DNA from: an uncultured Clostridia bacterium
Lineage (GTDB): Bacteria > Bacillota > Clostridia > TANB77 > CAG-508
DNA length: 64,000 nucleotides
Reading direction: 5' to 3'
NCBI GenBank assembly: GCA_948777935.1
Contig: CAQDYY010000001.1
Span: forward strand, 186,001-250,000
The notes under the pieces are model-generated. The model was not told the DNA's origin. It did no database searches and worked only from the letters and a program-made list of their open reading frames with translations. Positions 1 through 9,330 of the stretch are shown here, in pieces (within the stretch, counting starts at the first letter, position 1; every line of letters starts with the position of its first letter). The translations under genes were made by a program, and so were the position numbers.

Positions 1-12
1 ATTTATTCCTCC
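1..12 (-). promoter_or_regulatory. Ribosome-binding site of a gene beyond the left edge
   Basis: On the minus strand GGAGGAATAAAT sits directly after the stop of the PcfK-like gene. A start codon about five bases further would straddle the window edge, so the operon continues to the left. Confidence 0.5.
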
Positions 13-15
13 TTA

Positions 16-444
16 TTAAGCTGCAAATATTGATATTTGCTCTATCTCTTCTTTTTTGTCGTTATCAATATTATTTTCATGATTATCATCAAAGTCAAAA
101 ATTGATCCGAATTCATCTTCGTTTTCTTTAACTTCAACTTTAGTTACATCTCCATGTTTTCCTCTATCTAATCTAGTTTCTTTAATTCCTAACTCTTTAT
201 TTGATTTTATAAAATATTCTTTAGCCCATTTGAATACTACTGCATCTTCTACAACAGCTACTCCACCTTTTGCTTGTTTTTTTGCTTTATCTTTAATATA
301 TGTAGCCATATCTTTTAAGTTCTTTTCTTCATTTAAAAATGCTTCATTCATTTCTGTTTGAAGCATTAAATGATTTACTATAATGTTTAAATACTTATCC
401 TTTTGACCTTCTAGCATATCTGCTAATCTTTTTATTCCATCCAT
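16..444 (-). CDS. PcfK-like / AcrIIA9-family protein (candidate Cas9 inhibitor)
   Basis: A 142-aa acidic protein. Residues 1-95 carry the pattern I associate with the PcfK-like family of Gram-positive plasmids and ICEs: a helical start, then QTEMNEAFLNEEKNLKDM, then VAVVEDAVVFKWAKEYF, followed by a variable acidic tail. Some members of this family (AcrIIA9) inhibit Cas9; that activity is family knowledge, not shown here. It follows the 819-aa gene by 11 bases and is the last complete gene of the left operon. Strong GGAGG site upstream (AGGAGGAAATAAG before ATG). The family assignment is from memory of the motif without a profile search; the anti-CRISPR role is inference. Confidence 0.6.
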   Translation of the reverse strand: MDGIKRLADMLEGQKDKYLNIIVNHLMLQTEMNEAFLNEEKNLKDMATYIKDKAKKQAKGGVAVVEDAVVFKWAKEYFIKSNKELGIKETRLDRGKHGDVTKVEVKENEDEFGSIFDFDDNHENNIDNDKKEEIEQISIFAA

Positions 445-455
445 CTTATTTCCTC

Positions 456-2915
456 CTATTTTCCAAATATATTTTCATCAAATATTGACTTTTCACTTTC
501 TTTTGGTTTCCAAATCAAAAAATTATTTACTTTATACTGTCCTTCATCTGTAATAGTTGCTTGTCCATCTAAGCTATCTAAATATTGCGAACTAGATTTT
601 GATCTAGAAATATACATATAATATCTTGTTTTTATGTATTCTTCTCCAATATCATAAACATAATATGTACTTAATACTAATAGTGCATTCAATTGTTTTG
701 CTTTTGCTTCTAATAACTTTATAAATAATTTTTTAACATTCTTTTCTTCAGATGCTGGTATTCCTGAAATATATGCTTTTTCTAAAAATAAAGTTAAGTA
801 TTCCTTATTTTCTTCTGCTTTTGAATTATTGTTTTCTACATCAATAAAAGATAATGTTTTTTCATTATTTGCTTTCTTATAACTTCCTTTTGTTAGTCTA
901 ACCATTGCTCTTGCAACAATCCTACCATTAATTTTTGCATATAAAATTTTTTTATTACTATCAAAGCAAGCTAGTAAACATTTATTATACATACCATCTT
1001 TATATGATAAACAAGTACGTTGAGGATATTCACCAAGAATCATTGTATGATAAAAGTCATCATGTTCTTCAACATCATATTTTTCTTCAGAAATTTTTGT
1101 ATTATTTTTGGTCCATTCTTTTACTTGCTTCTCATTTAGTTTATAGTCAATTTCTTCATTTAGGTCATTTGTATGATATTTTAATTTTTTAAATTCTCCC
1201 ATTAATTCTGCTTTTATTATTAATTTAAATGATGCTTTTTGTTCTTCATTACGACTAATATAATATTTATAAGCTAATTCTGCACCATTATTTAATAAAA
1301 ATTCTCTTATATTCTTATTAAATTTTAATATAAATTCTTTATCAAAATTCATATATCTTTTAAGTTCATTCCAGTATTTATCTATTTTTTCTATATTATC
1401 TTTTATACTTTTTAAATTATCATAATTTTGAATTTGATCTATATTTCGTAATAAATAAGCTAGCTCGTTTTGCTTTTCTATTTCTGGAATAAATTTACTA
1501 ATAGTCTCATAATTAATTAATATTTGAATCACATCACTCATTTTTATATCTTTTATCTTATTAAAATCATTTTCCAACCAAACATATAAAGGTTTTTCTT
1601 TGATTTTTTCTGCTAACTTTTTAATCTCCAATTCTTCCATATCTTTACCTAATAGTAACTTTTTTATAAATTGTCTTATTCTTAATAATCTATCATCAAC
1701 TTTCAAATCCAACAATTCATTATATAAATCTATGTATTGTTTTTCCATGTTATATAATGTACTTATTTCTTCAAAAGTGTATGTTTGTTCCTTTAGTTCA
1801 TTTATCTTTGTATATCTATTAACATTCATTGTTTGTAGCTTTATTAGATGTTTTAATGTTAATTCATTTAAATTAATATATTTAGTATAGAATTTTTCTC
1901 GATATAAAATAGAATTACATGGTATTGCTAGGAAATCATTCATATTTTCCTCTATTAATTTTAAGAATCTCTTTTTATTATTACTTATTGCATATATAAT
2001 AAGTTCTTCTTTTTCTTCGTTAAGACTATCTAATGGAAATCCCTTTAATTTATTACCATATATAAAATTGATATAACTACTTTTACTATTAAACATCTTT
2101 TCTAATTGTTTATCTTCAATATTTTCAATTATTTTTTCTATTATTTTTAACTCATACAAACTACACCCATTCGATAACCATTTTAAAAGTAGTTGATACA
2201 TTATTTCATCATCTGATATTTTATTTGCAATAGCTTCTATATATATGCCTATTTCTTCAGCATTATTGTTTATTTTATCATATGCATCAATATTTAGGGG
2301 TATATACAATTTTCTATAATTCAAAAAATCTATGACACCCCTTAACTTTTCATTTCCAGCTAAGAATTCATAGACTTTCTTTATATTATAAAATGGTATT
2401 AAATTATATTCAGCTAGGTAAGATTCTTTAAACAATGCTCTTTCTTCCTTGCTTAATTCATCAAATTTTGTATCATCCTGAGAATAAAAGTGATTCAAAT
2501 TTTTTGTTATTATTTGTTTCAGTAATACACTATTATTGCTAAAATATTTTAAGTAATCATATAATGCTTTACTATTCAAATCTCTATTGTTTATAACATC
2601 TATAATATGTTCTATTGGATAATCTGTGATTTTTTCATTATGTTCTTTTATATCTTGTATTAGCCTTTCAAATCTTTGCATATCAATTTTATTTTGGTAT
2701 GCATCTATTAGATAATCTATAAATTTTTCATCTCTTATCAGTTCTTCCTGAATAATAATACTTTTCTCATTTTCATCATCTAAAAATTTATTATTTTCAA
2801 TTCTATTACAACAATTGTTTATTTCTTCTAATGAAAATTCCTTAATTAACCCCATATCTATTTTATTTTTATACATTCTAGTTGCTAATTTAGCATGCTC
2901 TATCATAGTTTTCAT
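456..2915 (-). CDS. Large conserved mobile-element protein of unknown function (819 aa)
   Basis: Not recognised with certainty. Residues 1-600 are Lys/Glu/Ile-rich and look all-helical. The C-terminal part (about 615-760) is better conserved in appearance: a Thr-Cys-Leu-Ser-Tyr patch, then CLLACFDSNKKILYAKING and VARAMVRLTKG, which I have seen in phage and ICE proteins. A distant relation to PcfJ would fit its position just upstream of a PcfK-like gene, but I cannot confirm it. Its start overlaps the end of the 712-aa gene by 26 bases, implying translational coupling. No membrane segment and no signal peptide. Confidence 0.6.
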   Translation of the reverse strand: MKTMIEHAKLATRMYKNKIDMGLIKEFSLEEINNCCNRIENNKFLDDENEKSIIIQEELIRDEKFIDYLIDAYQNKIDMQRFERLIQDIKEHNEKITDYPIEHIIDVINNRDLNSKALYDYLKYFSNNSVLLKQIITKNLNHFYSQDDTKFDELSKEERALFKESYLAEYNLIPFYNIKKVYEFLAGNEKLRGVIDFLNYRKLYIPLNIDAYDKINNNAEEIGIYIEAIANKISDDEIMYQLLLKWLSNGCSLYELKIIEKIIENIEDKQLEKMFNSKSSYINFIYGNKLKGFPLDSLNEEKEELIIYAISNNKKRFLKLIEENMNDFLAIPCNSILYREKFYTKYINLNELTLKHLIKLQTMNVNRYTKINELKEQTYTFEEISTLYNMEKQYIDLYNELLDLKVDDRLLRIRQFIKKLLLGKDMEELEIKKLAEKIKEKPLYVWLENDFNKIKDIKMSDVIQILINYETISKFIPEIEKQNELAYLLRNIDQIQNYDNLKSIKDNIEKIDKYWNELKRYMNFDKEFILKFNKNIREFLLNNGAELAYKYYISRNEEQKASFKLIIKAELMGEFKKLKYHTNDLNEEIDYKLNEKQVKEWTKNNTKISEEKYDVEEHDDFYHTMILGEYPQRTCLSYKDGMYNKCLLACFDSNKKILYAKINGRIVARAMVRLTKGSYKKANNEKTLSFIDVENNNSKAEENKEYLTLFLEKAYISGIPASEEKNVKKLFIKLLEAKAKQLNALLVLSTYYVYDIGEEYIKTRYYMYISRSKSSSQYLDSLDGQATITDEGQYKVNNFLIWKPKESEKSIFDENIFGK

Positions 2916-5028
2916 ATTCCTTTTCCTCTCCTTTTAAATATTTACACATTATATTTTCAAATTCTTCACTTGTTAGTTCTTCTTGATATATACAGCAATC
3001 CAATATTTTTATTAAATACTTAATTTCTTCTATGCTTTTAGTAAATGTAAAAATATTTTTTGATATATATTCTTTAACTATGTTTACACAAGTTTTTCCT
3101 TCTCTTGAACGATAATAAAGCTTATCACAAAACTCATATATTTTTTTCAAATTATCTTTTGGTGCTATTTCAAACTTTTCTGTTACTTCTCTTTCTATTT
3201 CGATAAGTTCTTTTTGTTTCTGTAGTTCCTCTTCTTTTCTTTTTTGTTCTTCAATTTTTTCTCTTTCTTCAACTGTTAAATATTTTTGTTGCAAAAGTGA
3301 ATCTTCTCGTTTTTTTGAATCAATATCACAAAGTAATTCATATATTTTTCTTAATTCTTCTTGTTGTATTATTTCTTCAGTATCATTACTTCTTAAAACT
3401 ACATCTAAAAAATCAATATATCTATCTGGCTTTACATAGAATACAAAGTTTTCTAAAGTATTAAATAAAATAACTTCCTCATCCGTATTTAAGAAGTCTC
3501 TTTTAATATCAAGATTATAACTCCAATGTCCATAATTTTTATATAAATCTTCAAATCCAAAACCCAATGAATCAATTTCTTCTATACTATATTTATTTAG
3601 GCTTAACAAATATTTCAGTAATTCAAATGACTGTTTGTTTCTTACGCCTTTTATATATTCTTTTAAATGATAATTAAATACTTTCTCATCTTTTTCTATA
3701 ACATTATTAAAAAAGTCTTTTATATCTAATATTTCATTATTTATTAAAAGTGCAAATATATTACTTCTTCCATAATCTTTTTTTAGAAAAGAGTCTAAAT
3801 ATTTAGTTTCTGTTAATTGATTGTACTTCTCTATACACTCATTTATTTTAGTTTTATCATAACTACTATATAGCAAAAATGTATCAAATAATTCTTCATA
3901 TTGTTTACTATCAAATTTTTCTGCAACAATATCCCATTTGTTATCTAATATATTAAAGGAATATAAGTTTCTATCAAGTTTTTCATACAATTTTATAAAT
4001 GTTATTGGATTCACAATATTGGTTTCTATCTTTAGTGCATCTTTTATTCCTGAATATCCATAACATTTTATATTAAATTTACTATATTTTGTTATCAAAT
4101 TATCTAGTAAATTGTATATTCCTTCTGAATGTGAAATTTCACTATTAATAAATACTTCGCATAAATTTAATACAATTTTTTCTTCAACCATTGAATATCC
4201 TAAATTAAGTGCTTTTGGTACAGTATCATAGTATAATATTAAATAGTTCAAATATGCTATTTCTTCTTGACTATAGTTATTTTCTATAAGTTCCTTATAT
4301 ACTTTTGTGTTTTCTTTTTGAAATCCTGTTGGAACACTGATTAATGCCTTTAATAAAGACATATCCTTTTTTCTACTTTTACTTATTAATGGATATAAAG
4401 TTTTTATTAGCCATACATATATTCCTATATTACCAATTACTGATATTGTTTTTTCTTTTCCAATTAGTTTTATTATCTCTTCTTTTTTCTTATTAAAGAC
4501 AGATTCTAAATTATTACTTAATACAGATAAAATGAAAATTATTTCTTCTGTTTTAGTATCTTGATTCTTAATGAATCCTTCAGCATAATTACTATATTTA
4601 TTATTATCATATAAGTATAATGCCCCTTGTAAATATTTATCATTCTCTGCTAAATTCTTTATTTTATTTAAGAAATCTACCAATTGTGTTCCAATTATCA
4701 TATTATCTTCAATTAAATCTTTTGCGTATCCTAATGCTAATGATATAGCCCTTATATCTTTTATATCATTACCTACTCTTTCTTCATATCTTTCTAGTAA
4801 TTCTCCTAAGTATTCAAATTTATATTCTTCTTGAATATCTGTACTATTTACTTTATCAAACCATATACAGTTTTTTTCTATGTCCAATAAAATATTTTCC
4901 TTGCCACTTTTATTAGTTGTTTCATCAATAAATGATACAATCTTATTAAACAATGGTATATTAATTGCATTTTCATATATTTCATATTCAATATAATCAA
5001 TTTTTGTATTTTTCATTTTCTTATTCAC
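2890..5028 (-). CDS. Large helical protein of unknown function (712 aa)
   Basis: Not recognised. A soluble, strongly helical protein rich in Glu, Lys, Asn and Ile; residues about 595-640 form a Lys/Glu/Gln coiled coil. The far N-terminus allows a GTG start at 5028 or an ATG at 5016; the AAAGGTGA element fits the ATG better. It lies between a small basic protein and the 819-aa gene in the same operon and has the same composition as that gene, so the two probably act together. A weak hairpin at 5058-5082 precedes it. Confidence 0.55.
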   Translation of the reverse strand: MNKKMKNTKIDYIEYEIYENAINIPLFNKIVSFIDETTNKSGKENILLDIEKNCIWFDKVNSTDIQEEYKFEYLGELLERYEERVGNDIKDIRAISLALGYAKDLIEDNMIIGTQLVDFLNKIKNLAENDKYLQGALYLYDNNKYSNYAEGFIKNQDTKTEEIIFILSVLSNNLESVFNKKKEEIIKLIGKEKTISVIGNIGIYVWLIKTLYPLISKSRKKDMSLLKALISVPTGFQKENTKVYKELIENNYSQEEIAYLNYLILYYDTVPKALNLGYSMVEEKIVLNLCEVFINSEISHSEGIYNLLDNLITKYSKFNIKCYGYSGIKDALKIETNIVNPITFIKLYEKLDRNLYSFNILDNKWDIVAEKFDSKQYEELFDTFLLYSSYDKTKINECIEKYNQLTETKYLDSFLKKDYGRSNIFALLINNEILDIKDFFNNVIEKDEKVFNYHLKEYIKGVRNKQSFELLKYLLSLNKYSIEEIDSLGFGFEDLYKNYGHWSYNLDIKRDFLNTDEEVILFNTLENFVFYVKPDRYIDFLDVVLRSNDTEEIIQQEELRKIYELLCDIDSKKREDSLLQQKYLTVEEREKIEEQKRKEEELQKQKELIEIEREVTEKFEIAPKDNLKKIYEFCDKLYYRSREGKTCVNIVKEYISKNIFTFTKSIEEIKYLIKILDCCIYQEELTSEEFENIMCKYLKGEEKEYENYDRAC

Positions 5029-5085
5029 CTTTCCTATTTTTAATATATAAATATTTTTTAAGAGATGAAATTACTATTTCATCCC

Positions 5086-5484
5086 CTATGCTACATTTTT
5101 AAATGACTTATATAAATTATCCTTTGAGTTTTTCCTCATATATTTTTGATAATTACATATGCCATATTTATTAATTTTTTCTTTCTTTTCTTCTTGAACA
5201 TCATTTACTAATTCATCAGTATTACTGTAATCATAAAATAATCTTAAATATCCTCTGTCATTGACTTGTTTTGGTCCATTATATTGTTTTATAAGATTAA
5301 ACTTATATCTATATTTCTTCTTTCCTTTATGATCACTTATTCTTATTCCACAACATACCCCATAATCTAGTTTTAAATATATACTTTTTGTTGTTTTTGC
5401 ATAATACTTATGAATTTCAAAGCCCTTATCTTTCAAATTTTTTATTAGTTTATTTGATACTTCAATTTCTTGATTTCTTCTCAA
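5086..5484 (-). CDS. Small basic protein of unknown function (132 aa)
   Basis: Not recognised. Lys-rich throughout with a central beta-looking stretch (residues 35-75: IYLKLDYGVCCGIRIS followed by HKGKKKYRYKF). No membrane segment. It follows the primase-like gene by 15 bases with a GGGGGAATT Shine-Dalgarno, in the replication operon. A nucleic-acid-binding role would fit the charge and context but is only inference. Confidence 0.55.
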   Translation of the reverse strand: MRRNQEIEVSNKLIKNLKDKGFEIHKYYAKTTKSIYLKLDYGVCCGIRISDHKGKKKYRYKFNLIKQYNGPKQVNDRGYLRLFYDYSNTDELVNDVQEEKKEKINKYGICNYQKYMRKNSKDNLYKSFKNVA

Positions 5485-5499
5485 TAAGCAATTCCCCCT

Positions 5500-6582
5500 T
5501 TAAGCAGCTTTTCTCTTTTCTTGACATTTATTCAAATCACTGCCTATGTTAGTTTCAGTCAATGCTATTCTAAAGTCTACTTTTATATTTTGTTCTTCTA
5601 ATGCTTGTATTATATTTAAATATATTCCACTACTTGTATGTAAAATTGTATATTTGTCTACATATAAAAATACTTCAGATGCATTCATTCTTTTTACTAT
5701 GCTTAATATTAGCTCTTTATCAATATTGTTTGGAATTCCAATAACTGTTTTATTTGTATTATTAAACAATTTATGAGCTAGTATCATCTCTGTAGCAATA
5801 ATAATACTTTTACTATTATTAGAATTATACATATCTATCCAATTTATTGCTTTATCTTTTAATACCATAGGCCAGTTACTTGCTTTTGTTCCGTTGTATT
5901 CATTATTACTAGAAAACCATATATTTTCTGTATCTAGTCCATATTCACTATCTAACAAAATTCGTAATCCCTGAATTTTATTGTTTAATGTAACAGGAAT
6001 AAATATTCCTTTATGTGATTTATAAGTCCATTTAAAATCGGTATCCTGGAAAAATCCAGGAATACCATCTAATTTTAATCCTTGCCTTTGTAATTGCATA
6101 CATATCTCTTTTTTCTTATAGTTGTTATTTTCTATGCTTTTAAATAGATTATCTTTAATATATTCATTTTTAAAATTCATTTCTTTTAGCTTTTTATAAT
6201 GAATTTCCTTTAAGTCTTGCATTTCTAAAAAATTTTTATAAACTATATCTCTGTAATATTCATCTTTAACTGGATTATTATATGTATAAGGTACATTATC
6301 CAATACAGGTGTTTCTTTTAATAATCTCTTAAAAGCCTCTTTTGTAGAAATATATTTTAAATTTGCATATAAATCTATCGAACTACCACTTGATTCGCAT
6401 TTTCTGCATATATATACATTACTAATTGTATTTATTTTCAAATAACCATTCTTTTCTTCTGGATTCTGACAAAACGGACAAATAGTATATATATAATTTC
6501 CTATTTTGTTTGTCTTTTTTAAGTGCAATTGATTAACAACATTTGTAATATTTATATAGTCATATACATTACCATTTTGCAT
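5500..6582 (-). CDS. DNA primase-like protein with CHC2-type zinc finger
   Basis: A 360-aa protein. Residues 25-60 form a zinc ribbon of the DnaG CHC2 type (ICPFC, then about 20 residues later YICRKC, followed by G-S-S-I-D-L). The middle part (about 175-240) resembles the DUF3854/toprim-like region of plasmid primases, with GIFIPVTLNNKIQGLRILLD; the part around 255-330 (IIIATEMILAHKLF, TVIGIPNN, VFLYVD) resembles a toprim core where the usual Glu and Asp-x-Asp are only partly present. It would prime DNA synthesis during element replication or transfer. It lies between the methyltransferase-like gene and a small basic protein. Confidence 0.65.
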   Translation of the reverse strand: MQNGNVYDYINITNVVNQLHLKKTNKIGNYIYTICPFCQNPEEKNGYLKINTISNVYICRKCESSGSSIDLYANLKYISTKEAFKRLLKETPVLDNVPYTYNNPVKDEYYRDIVYKNFLEMQDLKEIHYKKLKEMNFKNEYIKDNLFKSIENNNYKKKEICMQLQRQGLKLDGIPGFFQDTDFKWTYKSHKGIFIPVTLNNKIQGLRILLDSEYGLDTENIWFSSNNEYNGTKASNWPMVLKDKAINWIDMYNSNNSKSIIIATEMILAHKLFNNTNKTVIGIPNNIDKELILSIVKRMNASEVFLYVDKYTILHTSSGIYLNIIQALEEQNIKVDFRIALTETNIGSDLNKCQEKRKAA

Positions 6583-6612
6583 ATGCTTTTCTCCTTTCTT
6601 TTGTTGATTTTC

Positions 6613-7263
6613 TTATGCTACCATTAGATTTTCAATATCATCTTCATAAGATGGTGTATATAATCTCATTAGTTCTTTATTTGTTTTCTCATCTACTAAT
6701 ATTACCACTGCTGCTATCTCAAAAAAATACAATTGAATATAAGTCATAAAAACATTTATTATATCTGTATCTATAGCGGTTACTTCTAAATCATATTTAT
6801 AATCTAATTTAAACATCTTTAATGTACTTGCATAAGCTAGTATCATTGCTCCGCTTCCACAATTCATTTCTATCATTTTTCCATTATTAGATTTCTTATT
6901 TATATTAATAACACCTTGTAGCTTTTTTCCAACTTCTTGTAATGGATTACTAGTATTAATTAGTCTTAAATAATTCTTATTACTAATTTTTTGATAGATT
7001 TCTCCAAGTATATCGTATGGATCTTTTTCATTACAGAATAGTTTAGTTAACTCTGCTGATAGAGCATAAAAATTGAATTGTTCTTCTTTTTCATAACTTT
7101 GATATATTTTTTCATACATATCACTATTTTTTTGATTAAATGAAACTTTATTACTCAAACTTATTGCAAATAAGGATATAAAATCCTTAAAAACTTTTTC
7201 TGGTAAATATTTATTTCTATTAAAATTTAATAATTGTATAAACACTTCATATTTGTTATCCAT
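6613..7263 (-). CDS. N-6 DNA methylase-like protein lacking the catalytic motif
   Basis: A 216-aa protein resembling the core of type I-type adenine methyltransferases as carried by phages and ICEs. The SAM-binding motif I appears as EMNCGSGAMILAYA (about residues 128-141), followed by a motif II-like acidic turn (VTAIDTD) and the helix MTYIQLYFFEIAAVVILVD that normally precedes the catalytic NPPF/DPPY box. That box is absent: the protein ends about 20 residues later. It may be a binding-only or regulatory pseudoenzyme. It lies in the replication operon upstream of the primase. Confidence 0.6.
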   Translation of the reverse strand: MDNKYEVFIQLLNFNRNKYLPEKVFKDFISLFAISLSNKVSFNQKNSDMYEKIYQSYEKEEQFNFYALSAELTKLFCNEKDPYDILGEIYQKISNKNYLRLINTSNPLQEVGKKLQGVININKKSNNGKMIEMNCGSGAMILAYASTLKMFKLDYKYDLEVTAIDTDIINVFMTYIQLYFFEIAAVVILVDEKTNKELMRLYTPSYEDDIENLMVA

Positions 7264-7332
7264 ATTTAATTTCCTTTCTATTTTTATCTAATATTTCCAC
7301 TATTGAATCTTCTAAATCATAATATTTTCCTC

Positions 7333-7782
7333 CTATTTTATTTCTATTTTTTCAATTATAAACTTTAGTCCTTCTTTTACAGTATCAAAATCGCAAATAT
7401 ATTCATCATATAATAATTCTAGTTCTTCGAACATATCTTCTATGGCTATATCTGTAATATAAAAATCATATTTCTTACCATCTTCACTAGATAGACCTCT
7501 CCAATCTTCAACATGGCCATATATATTTATAGAGCAATTTGGATTTATAACTTCATTATCTACTATTATCTTGGTGGTTTTAGTTTTTTTATTAATGTCT
7601 AACCAGTTATAGTCATATTGCTCATAATATTTTTGTAAAAACTTGTATAATGAATCTCCTATTTCACTAATATTTTGATTTTCAACAGATATACATATAT
7701 TCTTTTCCATCTTCTTACTTAAAATCTTTATATTAAGATTTCCATATAAACTTACTTTGTCATATTTATTTAGTACTTTCAT
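7333..7782 (-). CDS. Hypothetical protein (149 aa), paralogue of the next gene
   Basis: Not recognised. It shares layout with the protein encoded immediately upstream: an N-terminal KVSLYGNLNIK strand, a central SINIYGHVEDW motif, and an acidic end with MFEELELLYDEYI. The YGHVED motif also occurs in the 119-aa protein at 14079-14438, so the element carries at least three members of one small family (possibly DUF4313-like; unverified). The start has a GGAGCGAAT site. Confidence 0.55.
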   Translation of the reverse strand: MKVLNKYDKVSLYGNLNIKILSKKMEKNICISVENQNISEIGDSLYKFLQKYYEQYDYNWLDINKKTKTTKIIVDNEVINPNCSINIYGHVEDWRGLSSEDGKKYDFYITDIAIEDMFEELELLYDEYICDFDTVKEGLKFIIEKIEIK

Positions 7783-7794
7783 ATTCGCTCCTTT

Positions 7795-8220
7795 TTACCA
7801 TATTTTAAAACCTTCCACTATTATCTGTATTTCTTCTATACTTTCAAAAAAATATCTAAGATGCTCATCATAAAAGATTTTAAATTCTTCAAATAGATTA
7901 CTTAATTTCATATTTTCAATATTAAAATAGTTTCTCATGCTTCTCTCATCAGTATCTCTTTTTTTAGCATAACCAGCTATCCAAAACTTTTTGTTATTAC
8001 ACACAATACTTTCATCGTTAATTATTATCTTGGATAGGTTTATTTTTTTTATATCATTTAAATTTATATCTGCTTTCTCTAATTTCTTATAAAAACATTC
8101 TACTATATTGCAAATAGTCTCATCTTTTATTTCAATAGTATTTATACTTTTTTTGTTCTTTAATTTAATATCTCCATATAAGCTAATTTTCTTACTTGTA
8201 TCTGTTTTCATATTTACCAT
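7795..8220 (-). CDS. Hypothetical protein (141 aa), paralogue of the preceding family
   Basis: Not recognised. KISLYGDIKLK at the N-terminus and FKIFYDEHL near the end align by eye with the 7333-7782 product. I chose the ATG at 8220 (AGAGGGG eight bases before it); a longer open frame to 8268 runs into the terminator hairpin behind ssb and is unlikely to be translated. The pair sits between ssb and the methyltransferase-like gene and probably arose by duplication. Confidence 0.55.
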   Translation of the reverse strand: MVNMKTDTSKKISLYGDIKLKNKKSINTIEIKDETICNIVECFYKKLEKADINLNDIKKINLSKIIINDESIVCNNKKFWIAGYAKKRDTDERSMRNYFNIENMKLSNLFEEFKIFYDEHLRYFFESIEEIQIIVEGFKIW

Positions 8221-8248
8221 ATGATTTTCCCCTCTTTTCTTTCCAATA

Positions 8249-8279
8249 TAAAAGTGGAAATATTTCATTCCACTTTTAC
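8249..8279 (-). terminator. Terminator behind ssb
   Basis: AAAAGTGGAA and TTCCACTTTT form a 10-bp stem 20 bases after the ssb stop codon, with a U-rich 3' arm. Confidence 0.65.
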
Positions 8280-8299
8280 ATTATTTATATTTATGTATT

Positions 8300-8719
8300 T
8301 TAAAAAGGCAAATCATCAGTTCCAGAAACTTCGAAATCATTTTGTCCATTTCCTGAAAATGTGCTACCATATTCTTCAAAAACACTTTCACTACTATTTC
8401 TTTTGCTATCTGCAAAATATACTTCCTCTGCTATAATCTCGGTCACATAGTGTTTCTGTCCATTATCATCTTCATAGTTTCTTGTTTGTATTCTGCCAAC
8501 AATTCCTACTTGTTGTCCTTTTTGAAAATATTTACTAACGAATTCACCTGTTTTAGACCATGCCACTATTGGTATGAAATCTGCTTGTCTTTCTTCTCCT
8601 TCTCTTACAAATCTTCTATTTACTGCAATATTAAATGATGCAACTAATGTATTATTAGTTTGTGTATATCTTACTTCTGGATCTTTTGTTAGTCTCCCTA
8701 TTAAACATACTTTATTCAT
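8300..8719 (-). CDS. ssb: Single-stranded DNA-binding protein
   Basis: A 139-aa SSB. The OB fold opens with MNKVCLIGRLTKDPEVRYT, contains FNIAVNRRF and DFIPIVAWSKTGEFVSKYF, then GQQVGIVGRIQTRNYEDD, and ends in the acidic tip DDLPF that recruits partner proteins. Length is typical for element-borne SSBs (slightly shorter than chromosomal ones). It protects single-stranded DNA during transfer and ERF-type annealing. GGAGGAATTAGAT before ATG. Three genes upstream in the same operon is a bS6-like gene, echoing the chromosomal rpsF-ssb-rpsR arrangement, although no rpsR is present. Confidence 0.93.
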   Translation of the reverse strand: MNKVCLIGRLTKDPEVRYTQTNNTLVASFNIAVNRRFVREGEERQADFIPIVAWSKTGEFVSKYFQKGQQVGIVGRIQTRNYEDDNGQKHYVTEIIAEEVYFADSKRNSSESVFEEYGSTFSGNGQNDFEVSGTDDLPF

Positions 8720-8735
8720 ATTATCTAATTCCTCC

Positions 8736-9014
8736 TTATAAATTTTCTACATATGATATTAAATTATCAATTTTTATTGTTTCTATGTGTTCTCTTATCT
8801 TTATATTTAATAAATCATTAACTAATTTGCTTTTAAAACACTCTATATCACTTTTAATTTTTTCATTATATTTTTCTTCATAACAATTCTTACATAGATA
8901 TGGAGAATTATTTGTAATCGCAATGTTATTGCCATCTACATAAGAATATGCATGTTCTTCACAAAGACTTTTTTTACATTTATCACAATGTCCTAAAAAT
9001 TTTCTTCTTTTCAT
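8736..9014 (-). CDS. Small zinc-finger-like protein (92 aa)
   Basis: Cys/His-rich N-terminal half: CDKCKKSLCEEHAY at residues 10-23 and YLCKNCYEEKY at about 39-49 could bind one or two zinc ions, as in treble-clef or AN1-like fingers. The C-terminal half is helical and acidic. It sits between ssb and a small hypothetical gene in the recombination operon. Function unknown; a nucleic-acid or protein-binding adaptor is plausible. Confidence 0.55.
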   Translation of the reverse strand: MKRRKFLGHCDKCKKSLCEEHAYSYVDGNNIAITNNSPYLCKNCYEEKYNEKIKSDIECFKSKLVNDLLNIKIREHIETIKIDNLISYVENL

Positions 9015-9030
9015 ATTCTCCTCCTATTAT

Positions 9031-9315
9031 TTATGCTATTAATTTTGTTTCTTCAATTATTATGCTACTTACTCTATTCTCTTGGTCTGTTTCTTGTTTG
9101 TAAAAGTCAACCCAATTATTACTTTTGAATGGATTCTTTTTATTTGTTATATCTTCATCTACATATAATTTTCTTTTTTTAGCATCCTTTAATAAAACTT
9201 TTGCTCTTCTTATAGCCTTTTTTTTACTTTTATATGCAGAATTTATATAAACTTCATCATCTTCTCCATTTTCAAAATCAGCATAACTCTTTTCATAAAC
9301 TAAGTATATAATCAT
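9031..9315 (-). CDS. Hypothetical protein (94 aa)
   Basis: Not recognised. Begins MIIYLVYEKSYADFE and has a basic middle (KSKKKAIRRAKVLLKDAKKRK), a layout common to small phage/ICE proteins whose first strand is followed by a Lys-rich helix. It lies between the bS6-like and zinc-finger genes with the usual AGAGGT-type site before ATG. Confidence 0.5.
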   Translation of the reverse strand: MIIYLVYEKSYADFENGEDDEVYINSAYKSKKKAIRRAKVLLKDAKKRKLYVDEDITNKKNPFKSNNWVDFYKQETDQENRVSSIIIEETKLIA

Positions 9316-9330
9316 ATTTACCTCTTTTCT

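Noticed and set aside
7262..7332. Short peptide G-G-K-Y-Y-D-L-E-D-S between two genes
   Set aside because: The frame looks protein-like but has no start codon and ends in the next gene's start; too little support.
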